In this document: positions 1 through 8,213 of the stretch, one piece after another
Numbering within the stretch: position 1 is the first letter of the stretch
Layout: every line of letters starts with the position of its first letter
Source of the DNA: Paenibacillus sp. HB172176
GTDB taxonomy: Bacteria; Bacillota; Bacilli; Paenibacillales; Paenibacillaceae
Direction of reading: 5' to 3'
DNA length: 64,000 nucleotides
Assembly: GCF_011947265.1 (NCBI RefSeq)
Contig: NZ_JAATHD010000003.1
Location: 518,086-582,085 of the forward strand
Notes under the pieces: generated by a model
What the model was told of the DNA's origin: nothing
The model's input: only the letters and a program-made list of their open reading frames with translations
Database searches by the model: none
Position numbers and translations under genes: made by a program

Positions 1-1
1 T

Positions 2-3000
2 GATCCCAGAGTCGCTTATATACAGATGGGTATTTACGGGACATGGGGAGAACAGCATGGTACGGGCGTTCCCGAATATGTTGATGCCTACTTCCACCAA
101 TATTTTCCTAACAAAAAGGTTGAGGTACGTTATGAGGGACATGATGAATATTCCTTCGGGCAATATAACGACTCCATAGCTAATATGAAGGTCATATCCA
201 ATTGGAAGAAGCAGGAGATAGGCGGGGAAACTGCCTATGACTACAACGGTGCGGACCTGCTCGGAACGAATCCTCATCTAACGATGCTGGAAAATTCTAA
301 TAATGCAGCCAATATGATAAGAAACGTCCATGCTACGTATCTCACATGGATTGGAGAATACACTTATCGTATTGATCCAGGTTATCCCGGGTTGCCGGCC
401 TATTACGAAAATAAAGAAGTGCTCGAAGCCGGAGCGGAAAAGATACAGAAGGCTTTTGGCTATAGATATGTCATTACGGACTTTAATTACCCTACGCAGG
501 TTGATCCAGGGCAGGACTTTGTCGTGCAGTTTAAGGTAAAAAATACGGGAGCAGCTCCTATGTACTACAATTGGCCGGTCCAATTGAGCTTGAAGGATCC
601 TCAGACCGGTGAAATCGTATGGAGCGATACCTTCAACAATCTTGATATTAGAGATTGGCTGCCGGGGGAAGGATACGAAAGTTGGGATAAATCCAATAAG
701 GGGAATTGGAGTCAATCAGTGCTGGATTACTTTTCGCCGCCACAAGAGTATACTGTAGCGAACACATTCCATCTGCCGTCAAGTATTACAGCCAACAAGG
801 ACTATATGATTCAGTTGGCTGTTCTGGATCCGGCGGGGAATGTGCCTAGCCTGCGTTTTGCCATTCAGAACTACAAATATGGCGGTTACTCTCCGATGGG
901 ATACATGGGGGTAAGTCAGGAGCCGGAATCGATTACGATCGATCCATCTTATTTTGACAGTCCCGCGAAGGATATTTCCTTGCGCTACTATACCGCCAAC
1001 AGCCCATCCCAATCCGAGTCGAGCAGACTTTCGACTGTAACGGTTTCCGGGTCAAATCCTGTCATTTATGTTGAGGGTGGAGACGATTTCAACTTGGATC
1101 AACTGACAATAACAGGCGAGGATCAATTCGGTCATGCCCACAATGTAATGACCGGTATTCCGGTAACCTGGTCTATAACATCCGGCGATTCACATGCAAC
1201 GCTATTGGGAAATAAACTGGTTCCGGTTAGTCCGGGTCAAGGTACGATAACGGCTACGCTGGATGGTGTGACCAGCAATGAATTTGAATTTCATGTGGAA
1301 CAAACATCAAATACAGGTGCAATTGCTGGAACGATACAAGACAATTTCGGGCGTTTGCTCCAAGGCGTCCAGGTAAGCGTAACTGTAGATGGAAATGATT
1401 ACACCGGGATAACTGATGTTACAGGAGTCTACAATATAGCGAATGTGCCGATTGGGACTGGTTATACGGTGACGGCAACTGGTGACGGCTATCAAGAGGC
1501 GATGGCTCTCGGGATAGAGGTGACAGGAGCCACTACCACCTCGGTCAATCTGACGATGCTTGTCGCTCCGGCTGGTCATTTCAATGACGATTTCTCGGGC
1601 GGCAGCGGGAATTGGACGCCGGGAACTGGAACCTGGACCGTAAGTGATGGGGAATATATTCAGTCAGCCGGCTCTAACAAGAACTCCTGGCAGTACTCTA
1701 CAGCGATTACAGGAAAGGTCTGGTATGACGCAACATATGAAGTGGATCTGAAAGTCGGTCCAAGCAATACAAGTTGGGCTTCCTTCATGTTCAGGAAGCA
1801 AAAGCAAAGCGACTCAGCAAACAACAGCGGTTATTTCGTGGAATTAACAAGCACGGGGAAGGTTGAACTCATTAAAGCCGGGAAATCGGTCACATCGCTT
1901 GCGAAAGTTGAAAATGTTATATCGGATGTGACGCAATTCCATCATCTGAAGATTGTCACTGAAGGAAGCAATATCAAGGTATTTATCGATAACGATACGG
2001 CACCGGTCATTGATGTGAATGATACGACCTATCTATATGGATATGCCGGTCTAGGAAACGGCGGAGCTGAGTGGCACTACGATAATGTTACAGTTACAAC
2101 CAGCATTAGCACCAGTACTGTTGCCGGGAATGTGTCAGACATTTCTGGAAAACCGATTCAAGGAGCAAATGTAATCCTCTCTAATGGCGAAAGTGATTAC
2201 AGTGTAGTGACGGATGCTGCAGGGAACTATAGCATATCCGATGTACCTGTGGGAACCGAATATACATTGACTGTAAGCAAATCTGGCTACGAGGAAGAAA
2301 TTGCTTCGGCGATCAATGTGAATGAGGATAATGGAACTATCGTTAACTTTAGCATGAGGAGCAATTTATCAGGGATCTTCAATGATGATTTTAGCGATGG
2401 GGACGGAAAATGGTCTCCAGGCGATGGAAATTGGACGGTTGCTGACGGTAAATATGTTCAGACCCAAATAGGTGGCAATAACTCATGGAGGTATATGTCG
2501 GCGATTTCAGGGAAAATGTGGGATGATGCGACCTATGAAGTGGATATTGAGTATGGCGAAGGTGAAAATTGGGGAGCTTTCTTATTCAGAAAGTCCAACC
2601 AAGATGATCACATCAATAACAGCGGCTATTTTGTCGATTGGCAGTATAGCGGAGAAATTGAGTTGTGCAAAGCTGGTCATACCATTAATTGTATAGCTAC
2701 TGCCCAAAGAAATACAGATTGGTCGCAGATGCATCATCTTAAGATTGTCAATATAGGAAGCAATATTAAGGTTTATGTTGATCATGAGAACGCCCCAATC
2801 ATCGACGTAGACGATGATACCTTCAAGGTTGGATATGCTAGTCTAGGAGCGAACGGAAGCAAGTGGATATTTGACAATGTGAAAATCACGACAGATTTTG
2901 AGGCAGAAGATACAACGCCGCCGGGAGAGGTGACGGAGCAACAAGTCGAAACAGGGGACGGGCAGCTGGTCTTGAGCTGGACCGACCCAACAGACTCAGA

Positions 3001-4462
3001 CTTGTCTTCGATCAAGATTAGCGGGTACGGTGAGACGGTGACCGACGCTGTATATGTGAACAAAGGGGTTGAAACGTATGCCGTTGCAGGATTAGAAAAT
3101 GGAACGGTGTACAAGTTCGTCATTGCCGCAATAGATACAAACGATAATGAATCAGTTGGTATCGTGGTTGAAGGCACCCCAAGAACACCAAGCAACAATG
3201 ATGATGACGATGATGATGAAACCGATCAATCGTCATCGCCAGATCCATCGGATAATAATACGACGGATAACCCTGAAGAGACAATAGATGATACAGAGAC
3301 AGATATAATGAATGGTCTAGTGGCCGTGAATCCGACAGTGAATAACGATGGAAAGGCAACGGTCAAGCTCGACGCAGAAATCGTGAAGCGTGCGCTAAAG
3401 CAAACAACTGGCGATAAGCTTCAGATTACAGTAGAAGCAGATGAGGGAATGAATGAAGTGGAAGTCAGTATTCCAGTTCATGAACTTCTCAGCAATGGAA
3501 CTGCGTCGGTCAACATGATCGAGGTTGACACAGGTTTAGCTACATTGTCTGTATCCACGGAACTGATTTCGAAAGGATCAGAAACAGTGAATCAGGTTGT
3601 GATTTCAGTAGCGAAAGCCGATATATCGAGTTTGTCGGCAGAAACGCAAACAAAGCTGAAGGATGTTGCGGTGTATGACTTCAACCTCTCTGTAGATGGG
3701 GAGAAGATTAGCGAGTTCGATGGTAGAAGTGATGTGCAGGTGGCTATACCTTATGAACTTCAACCGGCTGAGAACCCGAACCAGGTTGTGATTTATTATC
3801 TCAACAATAACGGAGTATTAGAGGTGGTGAAGAACGGCCGCTACAATGAAGCAACAGACAAGGTAGAATTCAAGCCTGCGCACTTCAGTAAGTATGCAGC
3901 AGTATATAATCATATAAGCTTCAATGATGTAACGACAGCATGGTCGAAGGCTCCGATTGAAGCGCTGGCTGCAAGAGGTATTGTTAGCGGAGATGGTGAT
4001 GGCACATTCCGACCTGAAAGCCAAGTGACAAGATCGGAGTTTCTCACGATGCTGCTGAACTTGTTCGAGTTGACTGCCCCGCAGACCGCAGCTTCTGCCA
4101 CGTTCAGTGACGTGCAGAGCGATGCGTGGTATGCGGATGAAGTCGCAGCTGCACTAGAGTTAGGCATCGTGAATGGACGAACGGATGGCACATTTGACCC
4201 TGAAGACAGCATAATGAGGCAGGATATGGCGGTTATGGCGTATCATGCTGCAGCGGTGGCAGGACATATAATGAAAGACTCTTCCAATGGAGCGCCATTT
4301 GCGGATGGAGATCAAATCGACGAATATGCCCGCGAGGCAGTGGCGGCAATGAAGGCCTCAGAAGTCATTCACGGAATGGATAATGGGGAATTCATTCCGA
4401 ATGGCATAGTTACTCGCTCCCAGGCTGCTGTCGTGATCTACAATCTTTTAGTTTCAATGTAA
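2..4462 (+). CDS. Large SLH-anchored surface protein with DUF4832 domain (5' truncated)
   Basis: The frame is open from base 2, so the start, the signal peptide and probably a DUF4874 domain lie left of the window. Counting from the first in-window ATG (base 26), residues 1-300 resemble DUF4832, a domain of glycoside-hydrolase-like surface proteins (start motif IYGTWGEQHG). Next come a bacterial Ig-like segment (about 330-425) and two copies of a carboxypeptidase-regulatory-like plus concanavalin-like (LamG-type) module (about 430-694 and 697-965). A fibronectin type III domain (about 970-1055), an Asp/Ser-rich linker (about 1057-1095) and a beta-rich domain follow, and three SLH repeats (about 1296-1478) complete the protein. 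The SLH repeats indicate attachment to pyruvylated cell-wall polymer. It sits upstream of the pectin transport operons and ends at a strong terminator. The substrate cannot be told from sequence. Domain borders are estimates. Confidence 0.85.
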   Translation, partial: DPRVAYIQMGIYGTWGEQHGTGVPEYVDAYFHQYFPNKKVEVRYEGHDEYSFGQYNDSIANMKVISNWKKQEIGGETAYDYNGADLLGTNPHLTMLENSNNAANMIRNVHATYLTWIGEYTYRIDPGYPGLPAYYENKEVLEAGAEKIQKAFGYRYVITDFNYPTQVDPGQDFVVQFKVKNTGAAPMYYNWPVQLSLKDPQTGEIVWSDTFNNLDIRDWLPGEGYESWDKSNKGNWSQSVLDYFSPPQEYTVANTFHLPSSITANKDYMIQLAVLDPAGNVPSLRFAIQNYKYGGYSPMGYMGVSQEPESITIDPSYFDSPAKDISLRYYTANSPSQSESSRLSTVTVSGSNPVIYVEGGDDFNLDQLTITGEDQFGHAHNVMTGIPVTWSITSGDSHATLLGNKLVPVSPGQGTITATLDGVTSNEFEFHVEQTSNTGAIAGTIQDNFGRLLQGVQVSVTVDGNDYTGITDVTGVYNIANVPIGTGYTVTATGDGYQEAMALGIEVTGATTTSVNLTMLVAPAGHFNDDFSGGSGNWTPGTGTWTVSDGEYIQSAGSNKNSWQYSTAITGKVWYDATYEVDLKVGPSNTSWASFMFRKQKQSDSANNSGYFVELTSTGKVELIKAGKSVTSLAKVENVISDVTQFHHLKIVTEGSNIKVFIDNDTAPVIDVNDTTYLYGYAGLGNGGAEWHYDNVTVTTSISTSTVAGNVSDISGKPIQGANVILSNGESDYSVVTDAAGNYSISDVPVGTEYTLTVSKSGYEEEIASAINVNEDNGTIVNFSMRSNLSGIFNDDFSDGDGKWSPGDGNWTVADGKYVQTQIGGNNSWRYMSAISGKMWDDATYEVDIEYGEGENWGAFLFRKSNQDDHINNSGYFVDWQYSGEIELCKAGHTINCIATAQRNTDWSQMHHLKIVNIGSNIKVYVDHENAPIIDVDDDTFKVGYASLGANGSKWIFDNVKITTDFEAEDTTPPGEVTEQQVETGDGQLVLSWTDPTDSDLSSIKISGYGETVTDAVYVNKGVETYAVAGLENGTVYKFVIAAIDTNDNESVGIVVEGTPRTPSNNDDDDDDETDQSSSPDPSDNNTTDNPEETIDDTETDIMNGLVAVNPTVNNDGKATVKLDAEIVKRALKQTTGDKLQITVEADEGMNEVEVSIPVHELLSNGTASVNMIEVDTGLATLSVSTELISKGSETVNQVVISVAKADISSLSAETQTKLKDVAVYDFNLSVDGEKISEFDGRSDVQVAIPYELQPAENPNQVVIYYLNNNGVLEVVKNGRYNEATDKVEFKPAHFSKYAAVYNHISFNDVTTAWSKAPIEALAARGIVSGDGDGTFRPESQVTRSEFLTMLLNLFELTAPQTAASATFSDVQSDAWYADEVAAALELGIVNGRTDGTFDPEDSIMRQDMAVMAYHAAAVAGHIMKDSSNGAPFADGDQIDEYAREAVAAMKASEVIHGMDNGEFIPNGIVTRSQAAVVIYNLLVSM

Positions 4463-4474
4463 CCCTAGAAGAAA

Positions 4475-4510
4475 AAAATCCCTTCCCGGTACAGACCGGG
4501 AAGGGATTTT
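4475..4510 (+). terminator. Rho-independent terminator after the SLH surface protein
   Basis: A perfect 16-bp stem (4475-4490 with 4495-4510) and ACAG loop, with A-rich and T-rich outer ends, lie 13 nt after the stop codon. The remaining 184 nt up to the next start show no gene. A weak promoter candidate is TTGCAT (4517-4522), 17 nt, GACAAT (4540-4545). Confidence 0.9.
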
Positions 4511-4694
4511 GCAATTTTGCATGAACGATCACAACAAATGACAATGAATGCAAGTGATGACTATACAGATGATAACAACTGCAGCGCTGCCCCCGGTTTT
4601 CGATCTAGTTAATTCAGGACTATCGACCGTAATCGGGACCTTCGATATGATGAGGCTATCCATTTGGTCATGACATGTGAAAGGAAGGGTCCCC

Positions 4695-5651
4695 ATGCAG
4701 AAAAGCCTGAAAGTCCAAATAACGGAAAGGTCTGCCCTACGATCATCATCGATACTCCCTGGAAGATTGCTCCGCAATCGCTGGCTTTATTTTATGGTAT
4801 TTCCCGGTTTGTTGTATTTTCTTATTTTCAAGTATTGGCCGATGTACGGCATCTTCATTTCGTTTAAGAATTATCAACCATTTTTAGGATTCTGGGACAG
4901 TCCATTCGTGGGGCTCAAGCACTTTGATCGATTGTTCAACGATTCCAATTTTCTGATTCTTTTTCGAAATACGTTAATTCTTGCTGCGTACAATATTTTG
5001 TTTTTCTTCCCGCTGCCTATCGTTATCGCACTCATGCTTAATGAACTAAGAAGAGAGATAATAAAGCGATTTATCCAGACGTTAATTTATATTCCGCATT
5101 TCATGTCTTGGGTGGTCGTAGTCGGAATCGCTTATATGTTCTTCACAACGGAAGGCGGCATTGCCAATGAATTATTGGTGCAGATGGGTGGAGAGAAAAT
5201 CAATTTCCTCATCAGCAACGATTGGTTCAGAACGATGATTACTGCCGAGGTTGTGTGGAAGGAAACGGGCTGGGGTACAATCATTTTTTTAGCTGCGCTG
5301 TCTGGCGTCGATCCTCAGCTTTATGAGGCTGCAAGAATGGATGGGGCAAATCGCTTTCGCCAAATGTGGCATATTACGTTGCCGGCTATCCGCAGCACTA
5401 TCATTATTCTGCTTATCCTTCGTCTAGGGCATTTTCTGGACAATGGTTTTGAACAAATTTTCTTAATGTTAAATGCGATGAATCGCGATGTGGGAGAAGT
5501 GTTCGATACGTATGTCTATTCCGTGGGCATTAGTCAAGGACAGTACAGCTTCAGTACGGCGGTTGGTTTGTTCAAATCGGTTGTCGGATTAATTCTGGTT
5601 GTTATCGCTAATTATTCGGCGAAGAAATTCGGTGAAGAAGGAATTTACTAG
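4695..5651 (+). CDS. ABC sugar transporter permease, LplB/YtcP-partner type (cassette 1)
   Basis: This is a 318-aa inner-membrane permease of the binding-protein-dependent carbohydrate importer family related to Bacillus LplB. It starts with a cytoplasmic arm, then about six hydrophobic segments. The EAA loop that contacts the ATPase is visible as YEAARMDGANRFRQMWHITL, a typical permease signature. ATG 4695 is chosen because GGAAGG lies 6 nt upstream; an in-frame GTG at 4677 has no ribosome site. It forms an operon with the next permease (15-nt gap) and a binding protein. The protein is closely similar along its length to the permease at 15384, which suggests cassette duplication. The substrate is inferred as pectin or rhamnogalacturonan oligosaccharide from the neighbouring PL9 and PL26 genes. 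Confidence 0.9.
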   Translation: MQKSLKVQITERSALRSSSILPGRLLRNRWLYFMVFPGLLYFLIFKYWPMYGIFISFKNYQPFLGFWDSPFVGLKHFDRLFNDSNFLILFRNTLILAAYNILFFFPLPIVIALMLNELRREIIKRFIQTLIYIPHFMSWVVVVGIAYMFFTTEGGIANELLVQMGGEKINFLISNDWFRTMITAEVVWKETGWGTIIFLAALSGVDPQLYEAARMDGANRFRQMWHITLPAIRSTIIILLILRLGHFLDNGFEQIFLMLNAMNRDVGEVFDTYVYSVGISQGQYSFSTAVGLFKSVVGLILVVIANYSAKKFGEEGIY

Positions 5652-5666
5652 GGAGGAGATCGCAAC

Positions 5667-6548
5667 ATGCCAATCAAGGAAAGCTGGGGAGGAAAGATGT
5701 TTAGCGGTCTCAATATCGCAATATTGCTCCTGTTTGCTTTGATGACAATTGTTCCGTTTATTTATGTGGTTGCCGGATCGTTTGCAACGCAGAAGGAGCT
5801 GCTGCAGCGAGGTTTTATCTTATTTCCAACGGAGTTTTCGTTCGATGCCTACAAGTATATTTTCTCAACCCAGACACTGGTTCGAAGTTTACTTGTTACG
5901 GTTTACATTACGGTTGTAGGAACGTTGATTAATATATTCTTCACCTGTCTAATGGCTTATCCGCTTGCTCGCAAGGATATGGATTTCCGCAAACCGATTC
6001 TAATGCTCGTTGTATTCACAATGTTGTTCAGCGGTGGAATGATTCCTACCTTCCTGGTTGTAAGACAACTCGGAATGATCGATACGTACTGGTCTCTATT
6101 AATTCCGGGCGCAATCAGCGCATTCAATCTCATTATTATTCGTAACTTCTTCCAACAGCTTCCCGATGGTTTGGAGGAGTCGGCCAAGATCGATGGCTGC
6201 AATGATCTCGGAATATTCTTAAGAATTGTGCTGCCCTTATCCATGCCGGCTATTGCGACTTTTTCGTTATTTTATGCGGTAGGGCATTGGAATACCTTCT
6301 TCAATGCGGTGTTGTATATTAACGACAATACCAAATGGCCGATTCAAGTGCTCTTACGTCAAATTGTTATCTTGGCTTCCGGCGGAATCGGGGATTCCAC
6401 GGCTATGGAAGCAGATTATGTCGCTCCGCCGGAGCAATCGGTGAAGATGGCGGTTATAGTGGTCTCAACCCTTCCGATTCTTCTTGTATATCCGTTTTTG
6501 CAGAAGCACTTTGCCAAAGGGGTATTGCTAGGCTCGGTCAAGGGATGA
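5667..6548 (+). CDS. ABC sugar transporter permease, LplC/YtcP type (cassette 1)
   Basis: This 293-aa permease is the second transmembrane subunit of the importer, with about six hydrophobic helices. Its EAA motif is EESAKIDGCNDLGIFLRIVL, the form typical of the LplC/YtcP family, and the C-terminus FAKGVLLGSVKG is also characteristic. GGGAGGAG precedes the ATG by about 7 nt. It follows the first permease by 15 nt and precedes the binding-protein gene by 37 nt, so the three should be cotranscribed. It is paralogous to the permease at 16360. No ATP-binding subunit is encoded nearby, so a housekeeping MsmX-type ATPase probably energises it. Confidence 0.9.
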   Translation: MPIKESWGGKMFSGLNIAILLLFALMTIVPFIYVVAGSFATQKELLQRGFILFPTEFSFDAYKYIFSTQTLVRSLLVTVYITVVGTLINIFFTCLMAYPLARKDMDFRKPILMLVVFTMLFSGGMIPTFLVVRQLGMIDTYWSLLIPGAISAFNLIIIRNFFQQLPDGLEESAKIDGCNDLGIFLRIVLPLSMPAIATFSLFYAVGHWNTFFNAVLYINDNTKWPIQVLLRQIVILASGGIGDSTAMEADYVAPPEQSVKMAVIVVSTLPILLVYPFLQKHFAKGVLLGSVKG

Positions 6549-6585
6549 AGATATAATGATTAAAGCGAAAAGGGAGGAATTCAAC

Positions 6586-8097
6586 ATGTTCGAAAGAGGA
6601 CAGAAAAGAATTGCGAAAGCTGGAATCTTGCTTCTTGCCATTGCGCTTACGATTACAGCTTGCGCAGATAAGGGGAAGAACACGAATGAAAACGCAACAA
6701 ATGCAGATCAAGGCTCAGACACACTTCAATTAAGTATGATGGTGCCGACGTGGAGCGCCGAGCAAATGCCGGCGGACAGCTCCGTGCTGCAGAAGCTGGA
6801 GGAAACAACCAACACTAAACTCTCCCTCTCCTGGGTGCCCTCCACTACTTATACAGATAAGCTTAGCGCTACTGTGGCATCAGGCGAACTGCCTCAAACC
6901 TTTGTAGCCCTGGAACCGAAGGCATCCTTCATCGTTAATGCCGCAAGATCTGGCATGTTCTGGGAGGTTGGCCCCTATTTGAAGGATTATCCAAACCTCA
7001 GCAAAATGTCGGATATCGTACTTAACAATATTTCGATTGACGGGAAAATTTATGGCGTGTACCGAGAACGCGATCTCGCTCGCTTCGGATTGATGATTCG
7101 CCAGGACTGGCTGGACAACTTGAATCTGAAAGCGCCAACAAACCTGGATGAGCTGTATGATGTGCTGAAGGCGTTCGCGACAGATGATCCCGACAAGAAT
7201 GGGAAACAGGATACGATCGGACTGTCAGTCGGCATGCAAGGCAACAACATCGCCGGCTTTAAGGATATATTGGTATATATGGGAGGCCCCAATGAATGGG
7301 AGCTTAAAGACGGGAAGCTGATTCCAGCTCACATGACGGATGCTTATATGGACACATTGAAATTTTACAAAAAGCTATACGATGAGAAGCTAATCAATCA
7401 GGATTTTGCTATTGTTCAGGACGGAAGATCGGTCATGTACAAAGGCAAAGCGGGTCTGTGGATTGATAATATGCTGGATGGCAAGAACATTGAAAATAAT
7501 ATTAAGAAAGTAGATCCAGATGCTGAAATTAATTTGTTGAATCGAATCGCCGGGCCAATGGGCGATCGAACGCGGGCGGGCGCAGGATACCTTGGTATGT
7601 TCATGATTCCGAAGACCAGTGTGAAGACAGAAGCTGAACTTAAACGAATTCTTAGTTTCTTCGATCGAGTGTCCGAGAAGGATATTCAGAATTTGATGAA
7701 ATACGGCATCGAAGGCACGCATTATACCATTAAGGATGGCGAATATACTCAGAATGACGATACGAAGGTTAGAGCTGAATTAACGGATGGCAATCAATTC
7801 ATGATCCTTCAAGATCAGGTTGTCAATTATGGTACGGAGCTTGAGCAGCTTAGCACAAAGCTATTCCAAGACAATGCCACATTTGCGGTGCCAAATCCCG
7901 CAGCTCCTTTCATTTCGAACACCGAAATTGAGAAGGGGAAAGAGATCTCGAAGATCATTGCCGATGCGACCGTCAAATTCATTATGGGTTCTGTGGATGA
8001 AGCCGGATGGAATCAAGCAATAGACAAATGGTTGCAGAGCGGTGGCAGCAAGGTCATTGAAGAAATGAACGCGGAATATGCCAAGCTGTCAAAGTAA
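6586..8097 (+). CDS. Extracellular solute-binding lipoprotein (cassette 1)
   Basis: This 503-aa binding protein belongs to the LplA/YtcQ-like family of ABC sugar importers. It has a lipoprotein signal: basic N-terminus, hydrophobic stretch and lipobox LTITAC, so it should be anchored outside the membrane by the modified cysteine. ATG 6586 is preferred (AGGGAGG 9 nt upstream) over ATG 6556, which would put ten charged residues before the signal. It delivers substrate to the two upstream permeases. The next gene, an AraC-type sensor, lies beyond a 10-bp hairpin that may protect the 3' end of this message. It is paralogous to the binding protein at 17295. Ligand identity is inferred only from context. 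Confidence 0.9.
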   Translation: MFERGQKRIAKAGILLLAIALTITACADKGKNTNENATNADQGSDTLQLSMMVPTWSAEQMPADSSVLQKLEETTNTKLSLSWVPSTTYTDKLSATVASGELPQTFVALEPKASFIVNAARSGMFWEVGPYLKDYPNLSKMSDIVLNNISIDGKIYGVYRERDLARFGLMIRQDWLDNLNLKAPTNLDELYDVLKAFATDDPDKNGKQDTIGLSVGMQGNNIAGFKDILVYMGGPNEWELKDGKLIPAHMTDAYMDTLKFYKKLYDEKLINQDFAIVQDGRSVMYKGKAGLWIDNMLDGKNIENNIKKVDPDAEINLLNRIAGPMGDRTRAGAGYLGMFMIPKTSVKTEAELKRILSFFDRVSEKDIQNLMKYGIEGTHYTIKDGEYTQNDDTKVRAELTDGNQFMILQDQVVNYGTELEQLSTKLFQDNATFAVPNPAAPFISNTEIEKGKEISKIIADATVKFIMGSVDEAGWNQAIDKWLQSGGSKVIEEMNAEYAKLSK

Positions 8098-8110
8098 TAG
8101 ATGAATCACA

Positions 8111-8135
8111 GGGGAAGAGGTGACGCCTCTTTCCC
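8111..8135 (+). repeat. Intercistronic hairpin after binding-protein gene 1
   Basis: Arms 8111-8120 and 8126-8135 form a 10-bp stem with one G-T pair and a TGACG loop. There is no long T-tract after it. The position just after a binding-protein gene suggests mRNA 3'-end stabilisation or partial termination, as in other sugar ABC operons (inference). Confidence 0.6.
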
Positions 8136-8213
8136 TTCATTCCGTCATAGCTTGAGATGGAATTTTCGTGTACACTTGGAGTTGCTTTAAACTACTGCGG
8201 AGAGGGAGGTTTT

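Noticed and set aside
4517..4545. Promoter candidate TTGCAT-17-GACAAT before ABC cassette 1
   Set aside because: Both hexamers are weak, the distance to the start is about 150 nt, and the conserved box of the other two promoters is absent; not listed as a feature.
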